A DNA stretch of 64,000 bases from Nannobrachium achirus (lineage: Eukaryota; Chordata; Actinopteri; Myctophiformes; Myctophidae). This document shows positions 10,693 through 21,739 of the stretch, piece by piece. Positions within the stretch are counted from its first letter, which is position 1, and the number at the start of each line of letters is the position of its first letter. The position numbers and the translations under genes were made by a program. The stretch lies in assembly GCA_963921795.1 (NCBI GenBank), contig OY997657.1:3185316-3249315 (forward strand), written 5' to 3'. The notes below the pieces were generated by a model. That model saw only the letters and a program-made list of their open reading frames with translations. It was not told the DNA's origin and did not search any database.

Positions 10693-11187
10693 GTGCCAGT
10701 CACTGTTCCACCTGCAGGCGGCGGGGCCCGTAGAGCAGCACGTAGGCGATGTGCCAGTCACACCTCCAGGGGGCGGGGCCCGTAGAGCAGCACGTAGGCT
10801 ATGTGCCAGTCACTGTTCCACCTCCAGGTGGCGGGGCCCGTAGAGCAGCACGTAGGCGATGTGCCAGTCACACCTCCAGGGGGCGGGGCCCGTAGAGCAG
10901 CACGTAGGCAATGTGCCAGTCACACCTCCAGGGGGCGGGGTCCGTAGAGCAGCACGTAGGCAATGTGCCAGTCACACCTCCAGGGGGCGGGGCCCGTAGA
11001 GCAGCACGTAGGCAATGTGCCAGTCACACCTCCAGGGGGCGGGGCCCGTAGAGCAGCACGTAGGCAATGTGCCAGTCACACCTCCAGGGGGCGGGGCCCG
11101 TAGAGCAGCACGTAGGCGATGTGCCAGTCACTGTTCCACCTCCAGGTGGCGGGGTCCATAGAGCAGCACGTAGGCGATGTGCCAGTC
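10693..11187 (-). repeat. Minisatellite derived from the 3' end of the USP14 coding region
   Basis: About nine tandem units of 52 bp (some 58 bp with a 6-bp CTGTTC insertion). On the minus strand each unit re-encodes the final USP14 segment DWHIAYVLLYGPR plus the tail. Unit lengths are 1 mod 3, so the frame shifts at each junction. The true stop codon (11128-11130) lies in the first units. Confidence 0.9.
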
Positions 11188-12642
11188 CCCGCCGCCGGAC
11201 AGCCGCAGGATGTCCTCCGGCGGCACCATGGTCACTTGGTCGTCGTCGAACTTGCACCACTCGCTCTCCGTCCTCTTGACCCACGACACGTAGTGTCCCG
11301 ACGCGCTGGAGCGCCCCTGGTGCGTCAGCACCGCCTGCAGGTCGTAGTAGCCGCTGGCGTTGGAGCCGGGGTCGTCGGCCAGAGCGAGCGGCGGGTGGTG
11401 TTCCTCCGTTTCCTTCGTCGCCGGCGGCTGGGGCGTCGTCGGGTCTTCTCCTCCCGGTTTCTTGTACTTCTGCTGCTGCTTCTTCTCCAGCATGCGGTCC
11501 TCCGCCTCCTTGAAGGCGCTCCTGGCGGGCTCCATCCGCCGCTGGAGCTCGGCGGTGCACAGCTCGTAGGCGTCCAGCATGAGGGGGAACTTGACGTCCT
11601 TGAGCACCTTGGCGTTGACCGACTCCCTCTCCTTGTAGAAGAAGCGCACCATCTGCACCGTCAGGTAGGCAGGCAGGCGGCTGATCTTGGAGGACTTTGC
11701 GTAGACGGCGTTCCTCTGCAGCGACGGCGACAGCTTGGTGAGCTCCTCCTGCAGCCGCAGCCGCAGGCCCGTGGCGAGGTACTTCACCTCCTGGTTGATG
11801 AAGCAGCTGAGCTGCAGCTGGCTCTCCTTGCCCTTGGTCTGCTCCTCCTCCTCGGACTCGGTGCACCGCATGGTGGTTTCAAACTCCACGGCAAAGTACC
11901 GGTCGATGAACCTCCTTGCGGCGGCGGCGGCGGACGACGCGGCGGCAGGAGGGGAAGCTCCGCTCGGGACGGAGTCCAGCTTCTGCTTCTGCAGGACGCC
12001 CATCATCTCCAGCCAGCACTCGTTGGCGTCCTGCTGGAGGAACTGGTTGCGGTCGCCCTTCTCGGCGAAGCGGGGGAAGGCGTCGTGGAAGAGCTTGAGG
12101 AAGACGACGGTGGAGAGGCCGGAGCCGTCGGCCGACGCCGAGCGGTCCATGGCGTCGTAGAGGTCGCGGAGGGCCGCCGTGAGGAACTGGGCGGCGGGCT
12201 CGCCGCCGGCCTCCCCCCCGGCCCTCGGACTGGGGTAGCGGCTGAGGGCCGCGCGGAGCTCGGGCACCGAGCGCAGGCACTGCACGGTGGCGTTCAGGTA
12301 GCAGGTGTTTCCCAGGTTCTTCAGGCCGCAGGGCAGCTCCAGCGCCGCCGCCAGCTGCTCGTCGCTCAGGTCCTCCAGGAAGGTGGTCTGCACGGCGGGC
12401 TCCTCGGGCAGCGTGTCGGCCGAGCCCACCATCAGCAGGGTCATGCCGTTGCGCAGCTTGATGTCGCCCCACTGGTCGTCGCGCAGCGTGCCGCCGCGCA
12501 CCATGACCTTCTGCCGCTGCGGCTGCACGCCCGTCAGCGCGAACAGCTGCGCCTTGAACACCACGGGCGGCTCCTCGGCGTTCAGCTCCACCGCGTCGAA
12601 CTTCTCCCTGCCCCACTTCACATTCACCGAGAACACCGACAT
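11128..12642 (-). CDS. usp14-like: Ubiquitin carboxyl-terminal hydrolase 14, intronless retrogene
   Basis: USP14 is a proteasome-associated deubiquitinase that trims ubiquitin chains on the 19S particle. The frame is 504 aa from the ATG at 12642 (human about 494 aa); an in-frame extension upstream is not needed, because MSVFSVNVKWG aligns with the family start. Order: ubiquitin-like domain about 1-75, including the KAQLFALTGV segment, then the USP catalytic domain with the Cys box GNTCYLN (C114), the QQDANECW segment (about 203-210), the His box GHYVSW (H450) and FDDD (465-468), ending LLYGPRHLEVEQ. An alanine-rich stretch (230-243) and a Lys/Gln linker near 386-396 differ from what I recall of USP14. 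All catalytic residues are present with no introns or stops. It is GC-rich against an AT-rich neighbourhood, like the AHCY retrogene. It lies divergent to the galactosyltransferase, about 1 kb away. Confidence 0.93.
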   Translation of the reverse strand: MSVFSVNVKWGREKFDAVELNAEEPPVVFKAQLFALTGVQPQRQKVMVRGGTLRDDQWGDIKLRNGMTLLMVGSADTLPEEPAVQTTFLEDLSDEQLAAALELPCGLKNLGNTCYLNATVQCLRSVPELRAALSRYPSPRAGGEAGGEPAAQFLTAALRDLYDAMDRSASADGSGLSTVVFLKLFHDAFPRFAEKGDRNQFLQQDANECWLEMMGVLQKQKLDSVPSGASPPAAASSAAAAARRFIDRYFAVEFETTMRCTESEEEEQTKGKESQLQLSCFINQEVKYLATGLRLRLQEELTKLSPSLQRNAVYAKSSKISRLPAYLTVQMVRFFYKERESVNAKVLKDVKFPLMLDAYELCTAELQRRMEPARSAFKEAEDRMLEKKQQQKYKKPGGEDPTTPQPPATKETEEHHPPLALADDPGSNASGYYDLQAVLTHQGRSSASGHYVSWVKRTESEWCKFDDDQVTMVPPEDILRLSGGGDWHIAYVLLYGPRHLEVEQ

Positions 12643-13694
12643 GTTTCGTGTTTTTGCGGCGTTTCGCTCGTGGTTTTCTTCACCGGACTCTTCTGGTTCC
12701 TTTGACGGCACGCCACGAAGGTGGTTCATCGACGAAAGCCAGCCAAAACGATGGGAACTGGTAAGCTAACCCTTCTAGCACCAGGGGAAGGATTCTCAAT
12801 GTCAAAACAAATCTGAGCCTTGAAGTGTGGCCAGACGCTAGAGGACAGTCTCCCTATATAGTGGACTTCGGCTATGAAGAGCCAATCACAAGCCTGAATG
12901 GGAATTTGACCCGTCACTCATCCCCTTTACCCTTTTTCTTTAGATGTTCACCGACACACGCCCACAAATGGACACAGACACGTCCATGTCTGATAAAATA
13001 CAAATAACTTCAATATCTCCATTCCTAAATATGGAGTTATTATGCGTCATAGATATCATGGCACCAAAGAACTGGCCACGTGAATTCAAGCCCCGTGAGG
13101 ACCCCTGCCGTGAGGACCCCTGCCGTGAGGACCCCTGCCGTGAGGCTGTCCCACCTCCCCTCCTGTCTCACCCATAGACGATAAAAAAATATGGACGATG
13201 CGAAGCCATTGCTTTCTATTCTGCGAGAATTACGTTTTTTTGTCTCATGTATGGGTGTCGCCATCATTGTTTTAATGGTACCCAAGGAATCATAAGGAAT
13301 GCTATTGGCTGCCAATGGTCATGTGGAACTGCAGGGATACATGGGAGAATGTGGTGTTGAGCCTCCCGCAAATAAAGCACACAAAGAAGAACACTTCAGG
13401 TGTCTTTTCCCAACAGGTTCGTGAATAAATGTTCTGACTGTCCAGGTAGCAAGCCACATGTCCCCGGTCCTGGGCTTGATGTGGATTGGTTGACTCATCA
13501 TGACATCATCGGGAATAACATGACGCCATCGCCAGAGCGTATATAACGACACGCCGTCTCTAAGAGAGGCCCGATTCAGACTTTACAGAGTGAAGAATAT
13601 ATTCTCATAGTGTTTTCTCTGCACCATATACGAGGTTGTTCACATCCACACGTCAAGCTTTGGCTGCTTGAAGCCACATCCAACAAGGATCACC
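12643..13694. other. Divergent spacer between USP14 retrogene and galactosyltransferase
   Basis: Holds the putative upstream region of both genes. Contains a 17-bp unit (CGTGAGGACCCCTGC) repeated three times at about 13095-13146 and the TATA box listed next. No other gene. Confidence 0.5.
13540..13546 (+). promoter_or_regulatory. TATA box for the galactosyltransferase gene
   Basis: TATATAA lies 149 bp upstream of the ATG at 13695, at a distance that would start transcription near 13570. The preceding 40 bp include CATCATGACATCATC, which resembles CRE half sites. Function is inferred from position and motif only. Confidence 0.55.
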
Positions 13695-14720
13695 ATGCAG
13701 CGTCAGAGAGGCCACTACTATAAGCACATCACTGGGTTTCTGTGTCTCCTCTCCTTCCTGGTGGTTCTGGGCTCTCCAATCCACGAGGAGGCCTCGCGGA
13801 GAGAGAAAGCCGACCCGAGTGAAGAAGAGGGGGGCCACCCAGAGCGGGTCACCCAGGGCTCAGCCGGGGACGTGCCAACCCCCGGGCCGTACCCCTACGT
13901 CATTAACGAGGCAAACAAATGCCCAGAGGGGAAGCCGCCGCCGTTCCTCGTGTTGCTGATACCCACCACTGCTGATCAGGTGGAGGCGCGGAACGCCATA
14001 CGCCAGACGTGGGCCAACGAGGACGTGGCTCCGGGCCTGGGGGTGGTCCGGCTGTTCCTGCTGGGGGTGAAGGAGGAGGGCGAGCTGGGACGCCGACAGC
14101 AGAAGACCCTGGAGTCGGAGAGCCGGAGGCACCGCGACATCCTTCAGCAGAACTTCTCGGACACGTACCACAACCTCACCATAAAGACGGTGATGGGGAT
14201 GAACTGGGTGGCGGTGCATTGCCCGCGGGTCAGCTACGTCATGAAGGCCGACAGCGACGTGCTCGTCAACACCGATTACCTCATCCACAAGCTGCTGAGA
14301 CCTGAGCTGAAACCCAGGACAAACTACATCACAGGCTTCATCATGAGGGGCAACAGGCCAATCCGAAATGAATGGAACTGGAAGTATAACTTGCCCCGAG
14401 AAGAGTTCCTGCGCAGCGTGTTCCCCGCCTACTTGTCGGGGCCGGGTTATGTGTTCTCCGGGGACATGGCGACGAAGCTGTACCGAGCTTCTCGTGGCAT
14501 TCGCTTCCTGCGCTTTGAGGACGTCTACGTGGGACTCTGCCTGGAGAGGCTAGGGATCGAGCCCACGCCGTCACCCGCCGGGCTGTTCAACAACTGGGGA
14601 TTGTCCTACTCCAGCTCCAAGTACAGCAACATGGTCACAGTCCACGGCGTCTATCCCGTTCAGCAGCTGGAGTACTGGCACAAAATGATGAGCAACAAAC
14701 AAGCTTACGCCAACGCCTAG
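13695..14720 (+). CDS. b3galt2-like: Beta-1,3-galactosyltransferase, B3GALT2-like, single exon
   Basis: A Golgi type II glycosyltransferase (GT31) that transfers galactose in beta-1,3 linkage, probably to GlcNAc acceptors. I start at the ATG at 13695 (context CACCATG), giving 341 aa; a longer frame upstream begins at a TTG and is not credible. Short cytoplasmic N terminus, membrane anchor about 12-27, stem to about 70, then the GT31 domain: RNAIRQTW (99-106), IKTVMGMNWVAVHCP, the metal-binding DxD as DSD (186-188), SGPGYVFSGD (248-257), EDVYVGLCL (275-283). The C terminus resembles human B3GALT2 (YWH...ANA). The stem is shorter than in B3GALT2. Two cysteines that I recall in B3GALT2 (FCSGTGY and SSCKYS) are Leu and Ser here. 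Single-exon structure is normal for this family. An N-glycosylation site NLT is at 160-162. Confidence 0.9.
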   Translation: MQRQRGHYYKHITGFLCLLSFLVVLGSPIHEEASRREKADPSEEEGGHPERVTQGSAGDVPTPGPYPYVINEANKCPEGKPPPFLVLLIPTTADQVEARNAIRQTWANEDVAPGLGVVRLFLLGVKEEGELGRRQQKTLESESRRHRDILQQNFSDTYHNLTIKTVMGMNWVAVHCPRVSYVMKADSDVLVNTDYLIHKLLRPELKPRTNYITGFIMRGNRPIRNEWNWKYNLPREEFLRSVFPAYLSGPGYVFSGDMATKLYRASRGIRFLRFEDVYVGLCLERLGIEPTPSPAGLFNNWGLSYSSSKYSNMVTVHGVYPVQQLEYWHKMMSNKQAYANA

Positions 14721-14829
14721 GGTTGGACAATAACCGCTTCCCCATGGTCATGTGATGTGTTTCGTTGGGTTGAGCTCATTAGCGAAACATGTTTGTCTCC
14801 ACCAGGCCGAAGGCATGGGGAGATTATTA

Positions 14830-15300
14830 TTTTTGAAGCGGTGAAAGCCGCTTCCAAGGAGTGGCTTTGTGTGTCCCATGTCCATATATAGTCATTTCAG
14901 TCCAGAATCAACAGGTTTTATCAAAAACAAAATGTGTGTCCCATGTCCATATATGGTCATTTCAGTCCAGAATGAACAGGTTTTTATCAAAAACAAAATG
15001 TCTGTCACCTCATGTCCATATATGGTCATTTCAGTCCAGAATGAACAGGTTTTATCTGTCCCGTACGTCCAGAATATGTGTGTAGTGTCCGTCCCGGTCT
15101 GATGATTGGAAACTTTGAGGATTGGTCAAGCTTCACATGACAATTCGGCCCTCCAGATAAAATCATTCATTCATTCAGAATATAAAGAATGTATAGATCA
15201 CAGAGTTCATAACTCTAGAACACATCGAATAAAAGTTCACCGCTTCACTTCGAACCGAGGTTTGATTTTTTTTTTTACCTATAACTCCACTGAGCAGTGT
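14830..15300. repeat. Repeat element with tandem ~67-bp units
   Basis: Three units at about 14870-15060 containing 'gtccatatatggtcatttcag' and 'aatgaacaggtttt'. They are bordered by 'gaagcggtgaaagccgcttcc' on the left and 'accgcttcacttcgaaccgagg' on the right. The same family lies inverted at about 20035-20470. No coding capacity. Confidence 0.6.
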
Positions 15301-15929
15301 AAAACTGTGTATGCACGCTCCCTAGAGGCCAAGGAAAAACTTATGTAGAACTTTTTCTCTTATTATTCCAGTACACCGTACACCTCTCCGTCCGATATTT
15401 CATATTCCATCCAAATTGGCTAACTTTGGCTTACAAGGATTGCAGGATTGGTCCATTCTGAACAAAATGACTTAAATCATGAACGCAACTTGTGATTACA
15501 GAGAAAGTATGCATGCACATTCCCACTAGGTCGAGGAACAATTGCCTTTTCACATTGCCCGTTATGGCGCCACCAGCAGGTCGACTTTTGCCAAACTCAT
15601 TCTTGGAACAAAATGCCTCGCATCATGCATGCAGCGTTGTGTTGCCGTTAAAGGCCAAATAAGCCATGGTGCCCTTTTCACATTGGCCTATTATTATAGC
15701 CCAGCCAGGAGGCCACAATAACATACCTGACCTGGTGGAGACCTGTGCTGGGCAGAACACTGCTTCTAGTTCAATCTGTTTTCATTGTCTCCACCAAGCC
15801 CAGTGGCTGAAGGCCAGAGACTGTTCTGCTCCTGTCTGTCTGTCTGTCCGTCTGTCCGTCCGTCCGTCCGTCCGTGCGTACGTGTCTGAGTGTTTGTCGG
15901 TGGACAGCTATATTCAGCTAATCTTTGTA
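15301..15929. other. Intergenic with a GTCC/GTCT microsatellite
   Basis: No gene. A tetranucleotide GTCT/GTCC tract lies at about 15836-15885. The stretch 'gcgccaccagcaggtcgacttttgcc' at 15566 resembles the internal unit of the Helentron-like family. Confidence 0.4.
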
Positions 15930-17230
15930 CTGTTTGTTTTTTTTTGGGGGGGGGAGGGATTTGTATGCCTTATTGCTAGGTATACACAGTCGAAGTACAC
16001 ATGGAAACACACTAGGTCTTTATCACTACCTGCGTTTCCATAAAGCTTATTAAGCTTAGGAAGTGAATTATCAGAGACAAAGCGAATTTAGCCTGTTTCC
16101 ATTAAACTGATACGATTCTTGGGGAGACCCTGGGTCCGTCTGACCGACCTGCTTTAAATATCTTCCCGCGGGCTTGCACACAGTGCACAGAGCTAAGATC
16201 GGGCTTGATTTTTTTCAGACCGAATCCGAGGCGGGAGCACTGCACGTCTGACTGCTGTGACTCGCTGCACTCTCATCCTGCATCGTTGCGGATGCGAGGT
16301 GCTGTGAGCTTGTAGATCGGCCACTTTTGGCACGCAACACGGTGTGATGACGAAGGGTTAGCCAGGATTTACTTGGGTGATGTGACGGACGATCGAGGCC
16401 CGCTTGCACAGTGCACACAACAGCGCCGTAGAATAAACATCCAATGCAAGGTACAGTAGTTGTAGCTCCCTTCAGCCAAATCGATATCATTCAAGTTCAA
16501 TGCGTTTTAATTCAAAACCTATTCGCTTAGTGTTTCCATTGAACTAATGCACATTACATTTTTTTCAATTAAGCCTCAAAAACTCCCACCACTCCCCCTT
16601 TGACTCAATGGACTTACTCACAAATAAGGTTTATCTAGAACAGGGGTGGGCAACTTTGATGATGGTGAGGGCCACTATATTTCCACCTTCACTCCAGAGG
16701 GCCACAATGCATAATATTGCTACGTCCTACTTTGTCACTTTCTAGTATCTCATACAAAAGAAGTAAAAATAGCAGATCTGCGATGCGTTTTGAGCTTGTA
16801 GATCGGCTATTTTTGCTTCTTTTGAATTGGAATCCTGAATTATTTTTTGTTAATTTTTAATTGGAATCCTGAAATGTAAAATTTGTATTTAATTTCAAAC
16901 GCATTTAGTTATATAGTCATGTTAACTTTATGAACCTAAATACAAATACATTGGACATAAACAATACATTTTAGTACTACTATACTAGTCATTAAGCTAC
17001 TAATATAGACTGACGGAATTAAAGCAGGTCATGTTTGGAATTGTAACAGCTGAAATCAATAATATATCAGTATTCCGGTATTAACCTGCGGGCCGCATTA
17101 AGTGAAGGTGGGGGCCGCATGTGGCCCCCGGGCCGACCAGTTACCCATGTATGATCTAGAATAAGGTTTATTCTAGTGGAATAAATAAGGTTTCCCCAGG
17201 ATTACAGTATAGAATATAAGGTGACTACAT
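15930..17230. repeat. Segmental tandem duplication, copy 1
   Basis: Unit of about 1.3 kb: block A (about 15930-16504) followed by block B (16505-17230). Both recur in the same order at 17268-17842 (A') and 19139-19860 (B'). Block A ends 'gttttaattcaaaacctattc', which is the empty site for the insertion in copy 2. Confidence 0.85.
16641..17153. mobile_element. hAT-type non-autonomous element (copy in duplication 1)
   Basis: Begins CAGGGGTGGGCAACTTTG and ends CAGTTACCCATGTATG, flanked by the 8-bp duplication ATCTAGAA (16633-16640 and 17154-17161). Contains a short hairpin near 16770-16814. Its duplicate is at 19268-19772. Confidence 0.8.
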
Positions 17231-17842
17231 TCTACAGCAAGTCATGTGAAGCTCAACCAACACTATTTGGTTTTTTTGGGGGGGAGGGATTTATATGCCT
17301 TTATTGCTAGGTATACACAGTCGAAGTATACATCGAAACACACTAGGTCTTTATCACTTCACATAAAGCTTATTAAGCTTAGGAAGTGAATTATCACTAA
17401 TTTGCAAAAAGACAAAGCGAATTTAGCCCGTTTCCATTAAACTGATGCGATTCTTGGGAGACCCTTCGGTCCGTCTGACCGACCTGCTTTAAATATCTTC
17501 CCGCGGGCTTGCACACAGTGCACAGAGCTAAGATCGGGCTAGATTTTTTTCAGACCGAATCCGAGACGTGAGCACTCCACATCTGACTGCTGTGACTCGC
17601 TGCACTCTCATCCTGCAGCGTCGCGGATGCGAGGTGCCGTGAGCTTGTAGATCGGCCACTTTTGGCAAGCAAGACGGTGTGATGACGAAGGGTTAGCCAG
17701 GATTTACTTGGTGATGTGACGGACGAGGCCTGCTTGCGCAGTGCACACAACAGCGCCGTAGAATAAACATCCAATGCAAGGTACAGTAGTTGGTAGCTCC
17801 CTTCAGCCAAATCGATATCATGCAAGTTCAATGCGTTTTAAT

Positions 17843-19138
17843 TGCGACCGTCAGGGAGCAGTTTACTATGAAAACCTCCACCGGCCGTCCGTCCGTCACA
17901 CGTCACACGCTCATATCTCCGCATCATTATGACATCACACCACATGTGTACACAAACCTTTGTGTACGTTGCTGTGGCAACAGTCTGTTGTTGCTGGTTT
18001 GTTAGTGTACGTTAGCAACCACCTTAGCAACCATGGTTTTACCCTAGCAACCAACTGTTTACCCTAGCAACCAACTGTTTACCATAGCAACCATGTCTTT
18101 TTACCCTAGCAACCAACTGTTTACCATAGCAACCAGATACGCAGAGCAGGGATCTCCATATATGGGCATAAACAGGTGACATCACACTGATGTCAGATAC
18201 TCAGAGCAGGGATTTCTCCATAATATATGGGCATAAAAGGGATTCTGTTAGGGATCTCCATATATGGGCATAAAAGGGATTCTGTTAGGGATCTCCATAT
18301 ATGGGCATACAAGGGATTCTGTTAGGGATCTCCATATATGGGCATAAAATGGATTCTGTTAGGGATCTCCATATATGGGCATAAAAGGGATTCTGTTAGG
18401 GATCTCCATATATGGGCATAAAAGGGATTCTGTTAGGGATCTCCATATATGGGCATAAAAGGGATTCTGTTAGGGATCTCCATATATGGGCATAAAAGGG
18501 ATTCTGTTAGGGATCTCCATATATGGGCATAAAAGGGATTCTGTTAGGGATCTCCATATATGGGCATAATAGGGATTCTGTTAGCCTTTAGTGATCTCCA
18601 TATATGGGCATAAAAGGGATGCTGTTAGGGATCTCCATATATGGGCATAAAAGGGATTATGTTAGGGATCTCCATATATGGGCATAAAAGGGATTGTATC
18701 CCAGATGATGCCCTGTTAGGAGATCCACACTAACAGAATCCATATATGGTCCTACCGACAGCTGCTATAAGCCAACCCTGGCGATAAGGTCTGAGTCGAA
18801 GAAATGCTTCTTTCCTGGCAAGAATTGCCCCTTCATACTGTAGGGCTCGTTTGTGTATTGTATGACATCACGCCACATCATCGGTTGAGGACTGTGTGAT
18901 GTCATCATATCTCCATATATGGAGACATAAGTTGCTCATGCCCAAATATGGGCTGGTGAGGTCAGACTTAGTGTGATGCGTAGGTTATCTCCATATATGG
19001 AGATTCAACTTCAATGAGTAACCATGGCAAACTGTCAACTGCCCGTATGTCTTGATAATTGGTAAAACAAACTTTTGGCCTATTTGTGGAGATAAGCGAC
19101 CAACGGTCGCTTATCTCCCGATTAGGGAGTCTTACTGG
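17843..19138 (+). mobile_element. Helentron-like non-autonomous element, 1.3 kb
   Basis: Left end TGCGACCGTCAGGG, right end with GGTCGC, the CTCCC-gatta-GGGAG hairpin and TCTTACTGG. The matching empty site in copy 1 of the duplication shows insertion between T and T without a clear target duplication. The interior includes repeated 'accctagcaaccaactgttt' motifs (18010-18135) and a 37-bp tandem array. Confidence 0.6.
18209..18695. repeat. 37-bp tandem array with CCATATATGG cores
   Basis: About 13 units combining GGGATCTCCATATATGGG with a 'cataaaagggattctgtta' stretch. The core CCATATATGG is a perfect palindrome and matches the CArG-type consensus CC(A/T)6GG. Lies inside the Helentron-like element. 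Confidence 0.85.
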
Positions 19139-19267
19139 TTTAAACCTATTCGCTTAGTGTTTCCATTGAACTAATGCACATTACGTTTTTTTCAATTAAG
19201 CCTCAAAAACTCCCACCACTCCCCCTTTGACTCAATGGACTTACTCACAAATAAGGTTTATCTAGAA

Positions 19268-19772
19268 CAGGGGTGGGCAACTTTGATGATGGTGAGGGCC
19301 ACTATATTTCCACCTTCACTCCAGAGGGCCACAATGCATAATATTGCTACGTCCTACTTTGTCACTTTCTAGTATCTCATACAAAAGAAGTAAAAATAGC
19401 AGATCTGCGATGCGTTTTGAGCTTGTAGATCGGCTATTTTTGCTTCTTTTGAATTGGAATCCTGAATTATTTTTTGTTAATTTTTAATTGGAATCCTGAA
19501 ATGTAAAATTTGTATTTAATTTCAAACGCATTTAGTTATATAGTCATGTTAACTTTATGAACCTAAATACAAATACATTGGACATAAAAAATACATTTTA
19601 GTACTACTATACTAGTCATTAATATTGACTGACAGAATTAAAGCAGGTCATGTTTGTAATTGTAACAGCTGAAATCAATAATATATCAGTATTCCGGTAT
19701 TAACCTGCGGGCCGCATTAAGTGAAGGTGGGGGCCGCATGTGGCCCCCGGGCCGACCAGTTACCCATGTATG
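19268..19772. mobile_element. hAT-type non-autonomous element (copy in duplication 2)
   Basis: Same element and same flanking ATCTAGAA as 16641-17153. It was therefore present before the segmental duplication. Confidence 0.8.
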
Positions 19773-19860
19773 ATCTAGAATAAGGTTTATTCTAGTGGAA
19801 TAAATAAGGTTTCCCCAGGACTACAGTATAGAATAAGGTGACTTTATTCTACAGCCAGTC

Positions 19861-21036
19861 ATGTGAAGCTCAACCAATACTCCAGCTGGCACCACTCCTC
19901 AAATGTTCTTCCTTCAATCCATCGATGTCCAACTGCATCTGATTCACAAAATGTTTATCTAGTGGAAAAACAAATGTTTCCCCAGCACTACAGCGTGTTG
20001 CTCTGCTGGGCAACCACACTAATTATGAAAAAATTCAAACCTCGGTTCGAAGTGAAGCGGTGAAATTTAGTTTTATTTCATGTGTTCTAGAGTTATGAAC
20101 ATACAGGACAGATACAACCTGTTCATTCTGAACTGAAATGGCCATATATGGACATGGGACACACATTTTGCTTTTTGAAAAAGCCTATTCATTCTGGACT
20201 GATATTCTGGACGTACGGGACAGAAGAAACCTGTTCATTCTGGACTGGAGTGACCATATATGGACATGAGGTGACATACATTTTGTTTTTGAAAAAGCCT
20301 GTTCATTCTGGACTGAGATGACCATATATGGACATGAAACACACATTTTGTTTTTGAAAAAAACTGTTCATTCTGGACTGAAATGATCATATATGGGCGT
20401 GGGACACACAAAGCCACTCATTGGAAGCGGCTTTCACCGCTTCAAAAAAATCAAACCTCGGTTCGAAGTTAAGCGGTGAATTTTTATTCTATGTGTTCTA
20501 GAGCTATGAACTCTGTGTTCTAGATCTATACATTCTGTGTTCTAGATCTATACTTTCTATGTGCTTTAGTTCCATATTTTTAAGCGGTGGTAAACCGCTC
20601 CATAGAGTGGCTGTGCGTGTGTCTGTATCCTTTTTCCTCAGCGTTTTGCCATAGCAAAATGTGTGTGTGTAGCATAGCCTGTACATCCTAGACTCAAATC
20701 CTAGTCTGAAGACGTTATGCAAGCACGACCACCACTCACTTCACATCGGATGTGATTTTTATGAATTCTGAATGAATTAATGATTTTGTCTGGAGGGCCA
20801 AATTGTCATGTGAAGCTTGACCAATCCTCAATTCTGGACGCACGGGACATGTACGGGACAGACAAAGCCACTCCTTGGAAGCGGCTTTCACCACTTCAAT
20901 AATAATAACTAGAAAGATGCCATTGGAAATTGCGAGTGTGGTCGCTGACGGTTGCTGACTATATTCTACAGTAATGTCATGTGAAGCTCCACCAATTGAT
21001 TCCCTATTGATTCCCATTCCCATTGATTCCCTATAC
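19861..21036. repeat. Repeat-rich spacer
   Basis: About 20035-20470 is an inverted relative of the 14830-15300 family, with tandem 'catatatggacatg' units. About 20580-20760 is a partial copy of the 'ggtaaaccgctcc' element at 8405-9205. No gene. Confidence 0.5.
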
Positions 21037-21343
21037 CAGGGGTTTTCAAAGTGGGTGACGGGGCACCCTGGGGTGCCGCGACGGCAGTCCAGGGGTGCCG
21101 CAAGATCATTTGATAATATTTGAAATGTATTTGGACACTAACAATATATATTTAATATCATTTTAAACTTCAGTCAGTTCTAACCAAAATGGCGATTATC
21201 TTGCTTTCCTCGCAACATAATTGCTAACATATGCTATAAATATAAGGTGTTTTGAGTGAAAATTAGGCATATAATAATATGGGGGTGCCTCGGATGAAAA
21301 ATGTATAGGGGTGCCCCGAGCCAAAAAGGTTTGGGAACCCCTG
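21037..21343. mobile_element. hAT-type MITE
   Basis: Begins CAGGGGTTTTCAAA and ends TTTGGGAACCCCTG, flanked by CCCTATAC on both sides (21029-21036 and 21344-21351). This is a 307-bp element with an exact 8-bp duplication. Confidence 0.85.
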
Positions 21344-21739
21344 CCCTATACGCTAAGAGTCTATAAACGTTTTTTTGTAAATCTGTCAGGAGATATATTC
21401 ACACAGTGGGTCCTTGAAGGGTTAATGTGTCCCTGTACAGTAAGTACAGTAAAACATAATGGGTACAATGTAACACAATGTTTCCATCCAGTTTATTCAT
21501 AACGACACACTGTATCCAAACCAACATCTATCAGATTAACTGTCAATCACTCATGATTGATTACATACAGCATAACATGTGACCTGACACAACATTACTA
21601 AGATGGTCTTTATTGCCCATTAGTTTCATATAATGTAAATAGATGATCAGAGACAGGGATGTCGCACCAAATTCTGGGCCCTGGGTACAAGGATTCACTG
21701 CGGGCCCCCCATGAATGTTCTTCATAGGGGGAGGGGGTT
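21344..21739. other. Intergenic, no gene seen
   Basis: AT-rich unique-looking sequence between the hAT element and the LINE. Confidence 0.4.

Larger units (their letters stand above)
17268..19860. repeat. Segmental tandem duplication, copy 2 (interrupted)
   Basis: Block A' (17268-17842) and block B' (19139-19860) match copy 1 at 15930-17230 and are separated by the Helentron-like insertion at 17843-19138. Divergence is low but visible (small indels, for example near 17380 and 19620). Confidence 0.85.

Noticed and set aside
11119-12705. 528-codon plus-strand open frame over USP14
   Set aside because: Antisense shadow of a GC-rich gene; Leu/Val/Arg/Gly-rich with no domain.
13668-13694. Longer N terminus of the galactosyltransferase starting at 13668
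   Set aside because: Position 13668 is TTG, not ATG. The ATG at 13695 has a good context and gives a normal type II membrane anchor.
18209-18695. CRISPR-like regular repeat array
   Set aside because: Units are contiguous 37-bp tandem repeats without unique spacers, in a vertebrate genome, inside a transposon.
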